Assembly: GCA_963580455.1 (NCBI GenBank) | Contig: OY756960.1 | Span: 26,905,238 to 26,969,237, forward strand | Direction: 5' to 3' | Length of the DNA stretch: 64,000 nt | Origin: Euonymus europaeus | Taxonomy: Eukaryota > Streptophyta > Magnoliopsida > Celastrales > Celastraceae | Part shown: positions 13,790 to 24,630 of the stretch, in pieces | How the letters are laid out: every line of letters starts with the position of its first letter | How positions within the stretch are numbered: the stretch's first letter is position 1 | Notes under the pieces: model-generated | The model's input: the letters and a program-made list of their open reading frames with translations, nothing else | The model's database searches: none | Told to the model about the DNA's origin: nothing | Program-made: the position numbers and the translations under genes

Positions 13790-14360
13790 TGTTAGAAAAT
13801 TAGGATGAGAAAATTGAAGGCTTTGATCGTGTAGTCACTGTCCTTAAGGAATTTATGCCCCCACTATGTTCCTATTGGGTATATGGCAAAATCCTCTAGG
13901 ATGAACAAAGTCAAATAGAATTGTAGATAGCAAACTCTACAATTCTCCCAAGAACAAGTTTAGAGAAACGTTTTTGTTATTCTTAAAAGAGAGGTTGCAA
14001 AGGTATTTATAATACCTTAGAATTCTAGAAGAGACACACCCTTTAGACAAAAAAACATGTTTCTTGGGTAGTTTATTATGCAGTTAATTAACTGCATAAT
14101 TAAACAAAATAATTAATAAAAATATTAATCATTTATAAGCAAATCAAGCCCAAGGCCCCAAGTGCCTATCTTTTGACCTTAAATATTGTTTTAACTAAAG
14201 CCCAATTAGGGTACATTAGTTATGAAATATTTGGAGCTTCCCTCCAAATCTTCCCACCATCCAAACTCAAGAAATTTAGTGTGTTTCATAATTTAAACCA
14301 TGACACTTCTCCTCTCTTTTTCAATATGGGACTTTTTATCATCACTAACTATCTTCAACA
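13790..14360. mobile_element. Solo LTR (571 bp) with GGATC target duplication
   Basis: Starts TGTTAGAAAA, ends CTTCAACA, and is flanked by a perfect 5-bp direct repeat GGATC (13785-13789 and 14361-14365). TG...CA termini with inverted ends and a 5-bp target duplication are the marks of an LTR. No internal region or second LTR is adjacent, so this is the product of LTR-LTR recombination. A TATA-like AT stretch lies near 14000. The superfamily cannot be assigned from the LTR alone. It lies about 320 bp upstream of the NIP30-like gene start. Confidence 0.82.
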
Positions 14361-14680
14361 GGATCAAGTGGAGAATCACAGACCTGGTTTCAAACCAAAT
14401 CACTCTTTAGTCTCTAGAGAGAAAAAGAGAGACGAAGAAAGAGAGGAGAGTTTTTTGTATTAATTTTTTAAAAATATGTGGCATTTTAACCGCCACGTCA
14501 GTATTAACGGTCATTTTTTAGCCCAAATCAAGTGGTCTACCACAGATTCCCAGAGCTCGGGCCAATAGTTAATGATCACGTGGCGGGAGATAATAGTTGA
14601 CCTGCAACAGGCTGTTCTTATTTCGGCCTTCATCGCAAAAACCGGCGACTTTCAAATAATTTGGTAGTGCAGAAAACGCA

Positions 14681-17600
14681 ATGGTGACTGGATTTGGTTT
14701 GCGACTGTTACCGGAAGTATCGGCACCTAAGATGGCAGAGGAATTACCGCCTCCGATAAGGTTGATGAATTTCGTCTCCGAGGAAAAGGTACATAACCGA
14801 TCGACCATCTCTTTTGCTAAACCCTAATTAATCTCCTAAATTTTGGTTGGGGATTTCTGATTATATTATTGGGTGTGCGTCAGTTGGAAGAAACAAAGAA
14901 AACAAGGGGTTGAAGATGGAACTGCCCAGAGAGATAGGCCGCTCTTTGAGGTTTGTTGAAACCCTTCTGAATTTTTTGCAATATTGGGGTGCAAGTTTTC
15001 CCCCCTAAAGACAATGTATTATACTCAGATCTGGCTTCCTAACGATAAAATCGAGTTTGGTGATTGGTTTATTGTTAAATGACTGCTGGAAGAAGTAAAA
15101 GCTAATGGTCATGCTATATTCTGGACGCAGATATTAAGAGAGAACAAAGACAAGCGTGATGCAGAGTTTAGCGAGCGATTCAAGCACAGTAAGTCCTCTA
15201 GTTTACTCACAAAGACTTATATACCTTAAGTATGCATGCAATAAGGTCACTACTATTTAATTACTTTTGTAAGATATCTACTATTGCATTTGCACATGTT
15301 AATGTCTTGAGGTGAACATGTCAAGCATGTTACACCAGTAGCAAGAGGCAACTTTTCATGCTCAGCTTGTTTGTGCTGTTCATGCTCTTTCCTGGTTTGA
15401 ATAGGATGCCTTGGTGCCAAGCTCATTTGTAAATATTTGATGGACATATTGATTCCCTCATATAATGGTGTGGATGTGTAACCTACTCAAGTCAGAACAA
15501 AGCAGGATTTCACTGTTGTGATTCAATGAGTAATTTTCAAGTTTTCATTTTTCTTTTTACGCAGGACCACCCAAAGCCTTGGATGAAAATGAGACTGAGT
15601 TTATTGATAAACTTGAGGGTGAGAATTTGTATAAAGTTTATTTATTTTGGAATTTGGATACTATCTGTACTAGAACTGAAGTCTCTCTGCTCTTCCTTAC
15701 AAGAGATTTTGTCATTTTGATACTCTTTTCAGTGAGGACTTGATCTTGTTTCCCACTATATTATTTTGTCTCTGGTATTCTAATATTTTGTTTTCTTTAT
15801 TTAGTCAAAAAGGGAATATGAGCAGCAAATGGTAGATGAGGAGGCCCAACAGCTCCGGAGCTTCCAAGTAATTTTCAAACCATTTTGAAATAAAGAATTT
15901 CTGTTGGACGGAAGGTGCCAAATGTTTCTCATTGATGCCAATATGGTTCCTCACATGGGAATTTGAAAGATTATGCTCTTTTGGAAGTTTGTTCTTGCAT
16001 GAAGTCTAAATGTGTTTTTGTGATTGTCAAATCATTGTTTGATGAATTGTGGTTGAAGAGTAGATATTGTAGCTTACTTCCGCGAATGATGGAACATAGT
16101 TAAGTGACCACTGAATCAACTAATGGTTTGAACTAGTTTGATAAGATTCAAATTTTTGAAATGCAACACACAACTTTAATTTAAAACCTGTTTGAAGACC
16201 GCGAGATACAATTCAAGTTCTCAACCCATGCATACTGTTCAATGTCTTATGAGCTACAATCAAAGTAAGCAAAGACCCTGTCTGGGCTTGTTTGTTAGGG
16301 TTTTAGGTAAAAAATGCTTGAATGTCACCTTCACTATGAGTTTATGCAGCGTGAAAGGTTTTTTCTGTTGTTATCTGTCCAGAAGCTTTGCATACCTGTG
16401 AAAAGAGTTTGTTTATCTTCACTATTGACATTGTTTTCCATCTCAGTCAATCTTTTGTCCATTACAGGCAGCAGTGGCAGCACTGGCTACCATGCTACCT
16501 GATCCTAAGACAATGCCTACTGTACCTGTAGTCCAGGTTGGTTTTGGATCAGTTTACTCGTCAACAATTTTTGGTTATTTTACTGGATTTGTGTATGTAG
16601 ATGTAAAGTAGGTTGATTTTATCTTACGATATATTGACTTTCATATTTTGGACTGCCATCACTGACCCTTGTGCACTAATTTTGTTAATTTCAAGAATAT
16701 GATTTTATATTATTTGAAATGTGTGGACAGACCTTAGGAACAAGTATAAGATATTGCACTTGCAGCAGCACATGTACTGAAGCTTAAATCATTGAGAGAG
16801 GGACATGCTGGATGTTGCATCACGCACATGTGTTGCACCCCAAACTATTTAGATACTGAAATTTTCGAAGAAAATGTTAAGAGTTAATAAGGTCTCTCTT
16901 TTATCTGCATAATAGTATACTTATATCAGTCTTTGTCTTAGAGTCCTATGTTATAGGGTCTAGGCTTTTGTTTTTAATTTTGTCTAAGTTGGTAAGGATG
17001 TATTTGTCATTGTACTGTTGCTGTAAAAGAGTCTTCTGGACTCTTCTGGCAGTAGTATATATGTCAAGTTATTGTACCAGTAATATATTAAGGAATGAAT
17101 GTCATCTAGAGAAGTTTCTAGCTGCACGGTTCTCTGTCTTAGTTTTCTTCTTTGCTCTTGTTGCACTTGTTTAACAATTAGTTCAGTCTTAGTTTTGTAA
17201 CAGTGGTATCGGAGCTTTTCTTGCCAGGACCTGTGAAGTAAGGAAGATGTCTAGCACTACTGGTCTACCACCACCTCCAGTGTTCAAGGGGGAAGGTTTT
17301 GATTTTTGGTCTGTGAGGATGGAAGCTTTATTAAATGCTCAAGATCTATGGAGTGCAGTGGAGCAAGCTTATGTTCCAGTTGAGGTTACAGATGATTTGA
17401 CTCTTCAGCAGATCAAACAACAAAAAGATGCACATGTGAAAAATTACAAGGCATTATCTTTCATTCATGCTGCTGTTTCAGAGGAAATTTTTCCTAGGAT
17501 AGTTGGTCTCAAGACTGCAAAAGAGGCTTGGGACAAGCTCAAAGAGGAATTTCAGGGTAGTGACAGAGTGAGGGCTGTCAAATTATTGACTCTTAAAAGA

Positions 17601-20600
17601 GAATTTGAGTTGCAGCGAATGAAGGAGAATGAGTCTGTAAAAGAGTATTCTGACAAGTTGATTGGTCTGGTGAACAAGATGCGTTTGTATGGTGAAAACC
17701 TCACTGATCAAAAGGTTGTGGAGAAGATATTGATCAGTTTGCCAGAGAAGTTTGAGTCCAAAGTATCTGCAATAGAAGAATCTTGTGATCTGTCCAAGCT
17801 CAGCATCTCAGAGCTGTGCAGTAAGTTGCAAGCTCAAGAACAAAGAGTCTCTATGAGACACGAAGAAGTGCAAGAAGGGGCATTCCAAGCAAAGCATAAA
17901 GGCTGGAAAAAGGGCTCCTCCTCAAAAGAAGATAAGAAAGGTGGACAGAACAAGTCAGGAAAAGGCAAAGGTACTGACAGCTCCTTAGAACAACATCCCA
18001 AGAAAGGAAAGTTTCCTCCTTGTGGAATTTGTTCTTTAACCAACCATCTGGTGAAGGATTGTAGATACAAGGGCAAAACAGTGAGATGTTGGAATTGCAA
18101 TAAGCTTGGTCATGTTGAGAAGAACTGTAGACAGAAGCAACAACAATCCCCAGGACAGCAGCCTAATCAACAGGTGAATTACTCTGATGACACTGAGAAG
18201 CAACAAGAGGATCACTTATTCATGGCTCAAAGTTTTACACAGCCTTCTACAACAAATGTTTGGGTGATAGATAGTGGCTGCACCAGCCATATGGCCAAAG
18301 ATAAAGGGCTATTCACTTCACTGGATGAGTCAGTAAGGACAAAGGTGAAGTTGGGAAATGGAGATGTTGTGGAAGCAGAGGGCAAAGGCACTGTTGCTAT
18401 TACTACAAAGAAAGGTATCAAGTACATTTCAAATGTCTTGTTTATACCAAGTTTGTTGAATAACCTGTTGAGTGTGCCACAAATGTTGAAGAAGGGTTAT
18501 GCTGTGTATTTTAAAAACCAACTTTGCACTATATTTAATTCAAAAAATGTGGAGGTTGCTCAAGTCCAAATGTGTGGAAATAGTTTCTCTTTGTCTTGTG
18601 CATCTGGAGTTCAATCTGCTTGTACTGCCAGAGTTGAAAGTTCTTGGCTTTGGCACAAGAGATATGGGCATTTCAATTATGCTGCTTTGAAGCAAGCCAT
18701 GGATAAAGGAGTTATTAGAGACTTGTATGATATGGGGGAGTTTCATGGCATCTGTAAAGCTTGTCAATTAGGCAAACTACACAGAACTTCATTTCCAACA
18801 AGTGCAAGCTGGAGAGCCTCTGAGAAGCTAGAGCTGGTTCACACAGATGTATGTGGACCTATGAGTGTTGATTCACTCGGTCAGAACAGGTATTTTATCC
18901 TCTTCATAGATGACTTTACTAGAATGGCTTGGGTGTATTTCTTGAGTAGTAAATCCCAAGTCTTTAATGTGTTTAAAAAATTCAAAGCGCTAGTAGAGTC
19001 ACAAAGTGGAAAGAAAATCAAGACAATAAGGTCAGATAATGGGATGGAATATTGTTCTGCCAGTTTTAAAGAATTTTGTGAAAATTCTGGAATAGCTCAT
19101 CAACTCACAGTGAGTTATTCACCAGAACAAAATGGTGTTTCAGAGCGAAAAAATAGAACAGTGCTTGAGATGGCTAGATGCATGCTCATGGAGAAAAAAT
19201 TGCCAAAGATTTTCTGGGCTGAGGCAGTGTATACTTCTGTATACTTGCTTAATAGATTACCTACTAAAGCAGTTGAGGGGAAGACTCCTATTGAGGCTTG
19301 GTTTGGCTCAAAACCTTCTGCCAAGCACTTAAAGGTGTTTGGTTCAGTTTGTTACACTCATGTACCTGCTGCCAAGAGAACTAAGTTGGATGAGAAAGCT
19401 GAGAAAGGTATTCTGCTGGGTTACTCTTCACAGTCTAAGGGGTATAGGGTGTACAATTTGAAGTCCAGGAAAATTTTGGTGAGCAGAGATCTTGTAGTTG
19501 ATGAGGAGGCCTATTGGGATTGGGATACTGAGAGAGTGGTGAACTCATCTCAGTCTCAACCAGTTTTAGAAAATCAGTCAAGTTCTGCAGGAAGTGGTGA
19601 TTTCACAGTAGTAGATACAACTGATGAAGATGTTCCTAGTAGAACTAAGTCACTTTCTGAGGTTTATGAAACTTGTAACTTTGTGTCATCAGAGCCTACA
19701 AGTTTTGAGGAAGCAAGCAAATCTGCAGAATGGCAAGAGGCCATGCAGGATGAAATAGATATGATAGAAAAAAATTCTACATGGGAGCTTGTTTTCAGAC
19801 CTCCAAATCAGAATGTCATTGGAGTCAAGTGGGTTTATAGAACCAAGTTGAACCCTGATGGTTCTATAAACAAACTTAAAGCCAGATTGGTTGTTAAAGG
19901 CTATGCTCAGCAGCAAGGAGTTGATTATGGAGATACTTTTTCCCCAGTTGCTAGGCAAGATACTGTGAAATTGTTAATTGCCTTAGCAGCCCAAAAAGGG
20001 TGGACAATATATCATCTTGATATAAAGTCAGCTTTTCTGAATGGGTTTCTGGAGGAAGAGATTTTTATTGAGCAGCCTCAGGGCTTTATTGTTGCAGGGA
20101 AAGAACATATGGTGCTCAAGTTGAGGAAGGCGCTTTATGGCTTAAAACAGGCCCCAAGGGCCTGGTATAGCAGAATAGATGCTTATCTCCTTATGCATGG
20201 TTTCAGGAGGAGTAGCAATGAGCCTACTTTATATGTCAAAGGTGGTGAGCATAGTTTGATTATTTCCTTATATGTTGATGACTTCTTTATCACAGGAAGT
20301 AGTCCTGCAGCAGTGCAAGCCTTTAAAGAAAATATTAAAGCTGAATTTGAAATGTCAGATCTTGGGAAGATGTCCTATTTTCTTGGCATGGAGATTCATC
20401 AAGGAGATAGGGGTATCTTTCTCACTCAGAGAAAGTATGTTCTGGATTTGCTGAAAAAGTTTAAAATGGAAGCCTGCAACGAGGTTTCAACACCTCTTGC
20501 CTTGAAGACAAAGTTGTTTTTGAATGATGGAGCTAAAGCTGCTAATGCAGCTGTATACAGAAGCCTTATAGGAAGCTTGCTGTATGTTACAGTTTCAAGA

Positions 20601-22506
20601 CCTGATATCATGTTTCCTGCAAGTCTTCTATCAAGGTTTATGCAGGCTCCTAGTCAGGAACATTATGGAGCTGCAAAAAGAGTATTAAGGTACCTAAAAG
20701 GTACACTTGACTATGGTATGTGGTTTGAAAAGAATGGAGAAGGAAGTCTAGAAGGGTACTCTGATAGTGATTGGGCAGGAAGCTTGGATGACAGTAAGAG
20801 TACTTCAGGTTATGTCTTCATGCTTGGTTCCAGTGCTTTTTCATGGAGTTCTAAAAAGCAAGAAATTGTTGCTCAGTCTACGGCTGAAGCAGAATATGTG
20901 TCTGCAGCTGCTGCTTCTAACCAAGCTATTTGGTTAAGGAAGTTGTTTGATGATTTGGGACAAAAACTCCATGGACCTACTGTACTGAACTGTGATAATA
21001 AATCTGCAATAGCAATTTCAGAGAATCCTGTCCAACATGGAAGGACGAAGCATATGAAAATCAAGTTTCATGCTATTAGAGAAGCAGAAAAGGAGGGTGA
21101 GATCAAGATGACTTACTGCAGATCAGAGGACCAGCTTGCTGATATCCTCACAAAGCCCTTGCCAACAGCGAGATTTAACATTCTGAGATCCAGGTTAGGT
21201 TTGTTAAAGAGAAACCTTAAGGAGGAGTGTTAAGAGTTAATAAGGTCTCTCTTTTATCTGCATAATAGTATACTTATATCAGTCTTTGTCTTAGAGTCCT
21301 ATGTTATAGGGTCTAGGCTTTTGTTTTTAATTTTGTCTAAGTTGGTAAGGATGTATTTGTCATTGTACTGTTGCTGTAAAAGAGTCTTCTGGACTCTTCT
21401 GGCAGTAGTATATATGTCAAGTTATTGTACCAGTAATATATTAAGGAATGAATGTCATCTAGAGAAGTTTCTAGCTGCACGGTTCTCTGTCTTAGTTTTC
21501 TTCTTTGCTCTTGTTGCACTTGTTTAACAATTAGTTCAGTCTTAGTTTTGTAACAGAAAATATTTAAATCTGAAAGCTAATCATTACTGAGGTAATTATG
21601 TGAGAGCATATAAAAGTTACTTAAATGATGAAGCTCATAATCTAATGATGAACGATACTATTTAGGTCCCGCTTTCTTGCAATCAATTTTCTAGAATGAG
21701 AATGCTCCACCTCCCGAAATAAATTTTCTAAATCATGATTAGGTGGTGGAAGTGAGGCAGTTTCTAATAACTCCATTTTTAGACCTTCCAGCATCAATCG
21801 GTGGCCTCATGATAAACTGAGTCACCTTGAAATGTGGCTTCAGCCTCTTTTTGCACCTTAAATTTCAACAGAAATATATGGTAACCCCATTGGATAGCTA
21901 TGTCCACAATGTGCCTAAGGGTAAAACTATTATGTTGCAAAGGCTAGACTGCAGGATTCAAAGGGTCCTAGGAGGTATAAAATAATCCAATGCTACTTTG
22001 GGTGACGTCTCATCTGCTTTAGATAACACGAAAATCTGACCAAATAGTGTGAGGGGTTTGCATTTCTGTTGAACTTGATGTTCTCTGATGGAAGAATCAG
22101 AGTCAATTTATTGTATGAGCATCTTCTAAAGTCAGCATGCTTGAAGGTTTCTGTGCTAAGTTTGCCTCTTTGCTGGATACAGCTTCTCGTGGATTATGTA
22201 CACTAGTTGATTTTTCAATGCCCGTGTTTTTGCTTTCAGGAACAGAAACCAGTCAGGAAGAAGAATTCAGGATCTCGACCATTGAGTATGATTGTTAAAG
22301 TCAAGCCACTGACAAAGAAAGCAAGGACGGATGCGGGAAATGTTAAAGAGGAAACAGACAAGTTGAAATCATCCACTGCTACCATGAATAAATCTTCCAA
22401 CACAATGAAAATGCCAAATGGTGATGCTGTCGAATGCCATGAGGCCCATGATGTTGCTAAAACTGGCTTAGTTTCGTACAGTGACGAAAGTGAAGATGAT
22501 GATTAA
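14681..22506 (+). CDS. NIP30-domain protein gene (FAM192A/PSME3IP1-like), frame-disrupted, Copia in last intron
   Basis: Seven exons: 14681-14788, 14884-14950, 15131-15188, 15565-15618 (or 15617), 15805-15867, 16468-16536, 22240-22506. The pieces read as the NIP30 domain: LMNFVSEEK, LEETKKTR, VEDGTAQRDRPLFE, ILRENKDKRDAEF, RPPKALDENETEFIDKLE, SKREYEQQMVDEEAQQ. A basic C-terminal part and a final SDESEDDD acidic tail follow. In animals FAM192A/PSME3IP1 binds the proteasome activator PA28-gamma; plant function is not established. Two problems are visible. Exon 2 is 67 nt with one G too many in GGGG (14915-14918), so a stop follows at once. The exon 4 donor reads GAGGGTGAG where GAG|GTGAG would keep frame. 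Either both are sequence errors or the copy is a pseudogene. A downstream ATG at 14732 is an alternative start. A 4.7-kb Copia element fills intron 6. Confidence 0.8.
16875..17202 (+). repeat. Copia 5' LTR
   Basis: 328 bp, begins TGTTAAGAGT and ends TTTTGTAACA. It is identical to the 3' LTR by eye and is preceded by the target duplication GAAAA. Confidence 0.95.
17204..17215 (+). other. Copia primer binding site
   Basis: TGGTATCGGAGC starts two bases after the LTR end. It is complementary to the 3' end of initiator methionine tRNA, with G in place of the usual A at position 8. Confidence 0.85.
17247..21233 (+). CDS. Copia Gag-Pol polyprotein (1328 aa)
   Basis: A single open frame in the Ty1/copia order. 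First comes a gag-like N-terminus with a CCHC zinc knuckle (CWNCNKLGHVEKNC, about residue 280). The aspartic protease follows with DSGCTSHM (about 342). Integrase has its HHCC zinc domain (about 470-510) and a DDE core with D near 532, SDNG near 595 and E in the NGVSERKNRT segment (about 631). Reverse transcriptase has YVDDFFITG (about 1008). RNase H has YSDSDWAGS (about 1170) and ends near DQLADILTKPL. Length and motifs match the Tnt1-like group. The RT motif carries FF after YVDD where LL or ML is commoner. The frame ends 5 nt inside the 3' LTR, so the purine tract is coding. No stop or frameshift was found. Confidence 0.96.
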   Translation: MSSTTGLPPPPVFKGEGFDFWSVRMEALLNAQDLWSAVEQAYVPVEVTDDLTLQQIKQQKDAHVKNYKALSFIHAAVSEEIFPRIVGLKTAKEAWDKLKEEFQGSDRVRAVKLLTLKREFELQRMKENESVKEYSDKLIGLVNKMRLYGENLTDQKVVEKILISLPEKFESKVSAIEESCDLSKLSISELCSKLQAQEQRVSMRHEEVQEGAFQAKHKGWKKGSSSKEDKKGGQNKSGKGKGTDSSLEQHPKKGKFPPCGICSLTNHLVKDCRYKGKTVRCWNCNKLGHVEKNCRQKQQQSPGQQPNQQVNYSDDTEKQQEDHLFMAQSFTQPSTTNVWVIDSGCTSHMAKDKGLFTSLDESVRTKVKLGNGDVVEAEGKGTVAITTKKGIKYISNVLFIPSLLNNLLSVPQMLKKGYAVYFKNQLCTIFNSKNVEVAQVQMCGNSFSLSCASGVQSACTARVESSWLWHKRYGHFNYAALKQAMDKGVIRDLYDMGEFHGICKACQLGKLHRTSFPTSASWRASEKLELVHTDVCGPMSVDSLGQNRYFILFIDDFTRMAWVYFLSSKSQVFNVFKKFKALVESQSGKKIKTIRSDNGMEYCSASFKEFCENSGIAHQLTVSYSPEQNGVSERKNRTVLEMARCMLMEKKLPKIFWAEAVYTSVYLLNRLPTKAVEGKTPIEAWFGSKPSAKHLKVFGSVCYTHVPAAKRTKLDEKAEKGILLGYSSQSKGYRVYNLKSRKILVSRDLVVDEEAYWDWDTERVVNSSQSQPVLENQSSSAGSGDFTVVDTTDEDVPSRTKSLSEVYETCNFVSSEPTSFEEASKSAEWQEAMQDEIDMIEKNSTWELVFRPPNQNVIGVKWVYRTKLNPDGSINKLKARLVVKGYAQQQGVDYGDTFSPVARQDTVKLLIALAAQKGWTIYHLDIKSAFLNGFLEEEIFIEQPQGFIVAGKEHMVLKLRKALYGLKQAPRAWYSRIDAYLLMHGFRRSSNEPTLYVKGGEHSLIISLYVDDFFITGSSPAAVQAFKENIKAEFEMSDLGKMSYFLGMEIHQGDRGIFLTQRKYVLDLLKKFKMEACNEVSTPLALKTKLFLNDGAKAANAAVYRSLIGSLLYVTVSRPDIMFPASLLSRFMQAPSQEHYGAAKRVLRYLKGTLDYGMWFEKNGEGSLEGYSDSDWAGSLDDSKSTSGYVFMLGSSAFSWSSKKQEIVAQSTAEAEYVSAAAASNQAIWLRKLFDDLGQKLHGPTVLNCDNKSAIAISENPVQHGRTKHMKIKFHAIREAEKEGEIKMTYCRSEDQLADILTKPLPTARFNILRSRLGLLKRNLKEEC
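21228..21555 (+). repeat. Copia 3' LTR
   Basis: 328 bp, same sequence as the 5' LTR. It is preceded by the purine tract AAGGAGGAG and followed by the target duplication GAAAA (21556-21560). Confidence 0.95.
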
Positions 22507-24630
22507 TAATTTTGCTGTCGCTATCTCAAGAAGCTTTTGGTATGCTTTCTTCAATTACGTTTCTGAATTATTATTTTTCACTCAATGGCCAAATTTTGGG
22601 GTGTCTGCGCAATCATACAAAACGTTAGAGGGTTTCTCTCGTGCGCGAATTATTACTACAATTAGTTGCGCAAACGTGAGATGAATGCATAACTGCATGA
22701 AAACTCATAACAATATTATACCTTTATAATAAAAAAACAAGATAGGAATAGGAATGAGCTCTTACCCTAACTGTTAAGAGAGAGCCTATTCTCTCGGGAG
22801 GTTGTGAGTTTAATTCCTATCCTGAGCCTGTACATAGAATTTTTATGTGCTTGACAATAATCTTTGCTAGCTAGAAATGTATTTGACCGCTACTTTTTCA
22901 TTATAATTTTTGGAGGAAAGTCCAGTAGCCTTTCTTCGAGATCAGGTAAAGAAAAACTTAAAAAAAATAAATAATTTATGCGTTGCATTGAGCTCTATAT
23001 GATGTTGGTATTAGTTTATTAGGCAATAAATTAAGTGCCATTTATTTTGTCTTCATTATTCCTTCACTTCATATGTGCATTCTTCAAAATTGCTTGTGTA
23101 ATATTCTGGTGTGCAGCTCTAGTCAACAAGTTTAGTTGTGTGGACGTCTTTGGTATTTAACTTCCTCTTGATGTTCTTGCTTTAAATGATATTGGTAGCA
23201 GTTAGTAGATGTCGTATTTATCTAGTCTTTTTCTTCATTCTTTACTCTGCATACACGCATATAAATAAAGTCTTCTACCTGTTCGAGCAATGTCTTGTTA
23301 GGCAAATGGTTTTTTTTGGTTGTTTCTGTCATACTCAATGCATTCGAAGATGAGGCAGCTGACACATTGTCAACTAATCCTACCCGAATTTCATTTTCTT
23401 CTATCAGCATTACCGGATACAACCAGTTTGGGTTTTCTTATCCAAAATGTAGTTTACTATCCTCAAGACGGCATATCATATGCATTTTTTCCTGGATTAG
23501 GTCCTTAATCTACTTCAGCTTAATAGTCTACTGGTTTTGATTGTCCACACAAACTGAGATGATAATTAGCTTGTATTTTTTCGATGTCATATATTTAGCT
23601 GTTTCTGAGCAAGTTTTCATTAATATTCTCAAGTTTAGAGATGTTTGGTAACTTTTGTTGACTTGATATGTGACACAATTATCTGCATTGATGCTCAAAA
23701 TCTGATATTAGTCAAACCTGTGTGAACTTGGATTGAGGGCCTTATATGATCAAGAAAACGTCATAGTTATTCAACTTCCTCTTGTTATACTGCTTTAAAT
23801 GATAATGGTTCTTTACCCGGCATACATGCATGTGAAGTCTTACAACTCGTTCAAGTGAGGTCTTGTTGGGTAAAAAATGATTTTTTTTTGGCTGTTTCAA
23901 AGATTTGCTAGCAAGAAAGAAAGGAAAGGAAAAAAAAAAGGTCCAAGCTTTGGATGAGGTTTGATGTTTTCTTCTTCTGTTAATAGACCTTTTTCCAAAC
24001 TTATAATTGGAAAATAAAAAGTCAGATCACAAAACTCAATAATTTGTATATGCCATGACGGCACCATAGCCAAGCTTGACCAGCTGGTTGCTGCTTTTTT
24101 TCTTTGTCACCACCTGCAAGTAGCATTGAAAGATCACAACCTGTTTTTTGGACCTTCATAGATTTGAATCAGAAATCAATATTCAATTCAGTGGTAATTA
24201 AGAAATAAATTGCGGTTGCTGTAGTATTTCTTCGAGAAATCCTTAGATACACTTTGCAAGCCAGTCTCACGTTGTAGTCAAAACAGACAAAACTTTGATA
24301 TTCTTTGCAGGAATCTGGGGGTTTCATGGAATATCAATCTTAAGACTAAATGAGGCCATGATGTTATATACATGCACATGATTCCTATATATATGTATGT
24401 ATACGTTATCAAGCCTGATGTCATTGTTCCCAACAAATACTGAAGTTAAGAAATACTTTGATTATTCAGACAGACAGAGTTATAAACTTATCTGGTACCC
24501 ATTTACGCATAAAAGTAAACAACTCCTTTTCATTTCATTCAACTACATATTGAGTCGGAAAAGGCAATCATGTTTAACTTATGACAGTTGAAAACACGGC
24601 TGCTTCCAAAAGAAGATTAAAAGAAGTTAC
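22507..24630. other. Intergenic DNA before ABCB copy B
   Basis: No gene is supported. 22507 to about 23978 is the downstream flank of the NIP30-like gene. From about 23979 the DNA aligns with bases 1-610, the 3' flank of ABCB copy A; this marks where block B similarity can first be seen. Block B has about 55 bp here (around 24030-24085) that block A lacks. Confidence 0.6.
22735..22835 (+). mobile_element. Possible tRNA-derived SINE fragment
   Basis: AATGAGCTCTTACCCTAACT followed about 45 bp later by GGTTGTGAGTTTAATTCCTA resembles degenerate A-box and B-box promoter elements of tRNA-related SINEs. No clear 3' tail or target duplication was found. Weak call. Confidence 0.25.

Larger units (their letters stand above)
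16875..21555 (+). mobile_element. Complete Ty1/copia LTR retrotransposon
   Basis: A 4,681-bp element with 328-bp LTRs (16875-17202 and 21228-21555) that I read as identical. Termini are TG...CA, and the flanking target duplication GAAAA is at 16870-16874 and 21556-21560. The primer binding site TGGTATCGGAGC follows the 5' LTR (17204-17215) and matches the initiator-Met tRNA 3' end with one change. The purine tract AAGGAGGAG (21219-21227) precedes the 3' LTR. The internal region is one open polyprotein. Identical LTRs and an open frame mean a very recent insertion, possibly still mobile. It lies in sense orientation in the last intron of the NIP30-like gene. Confidence 0.97.
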
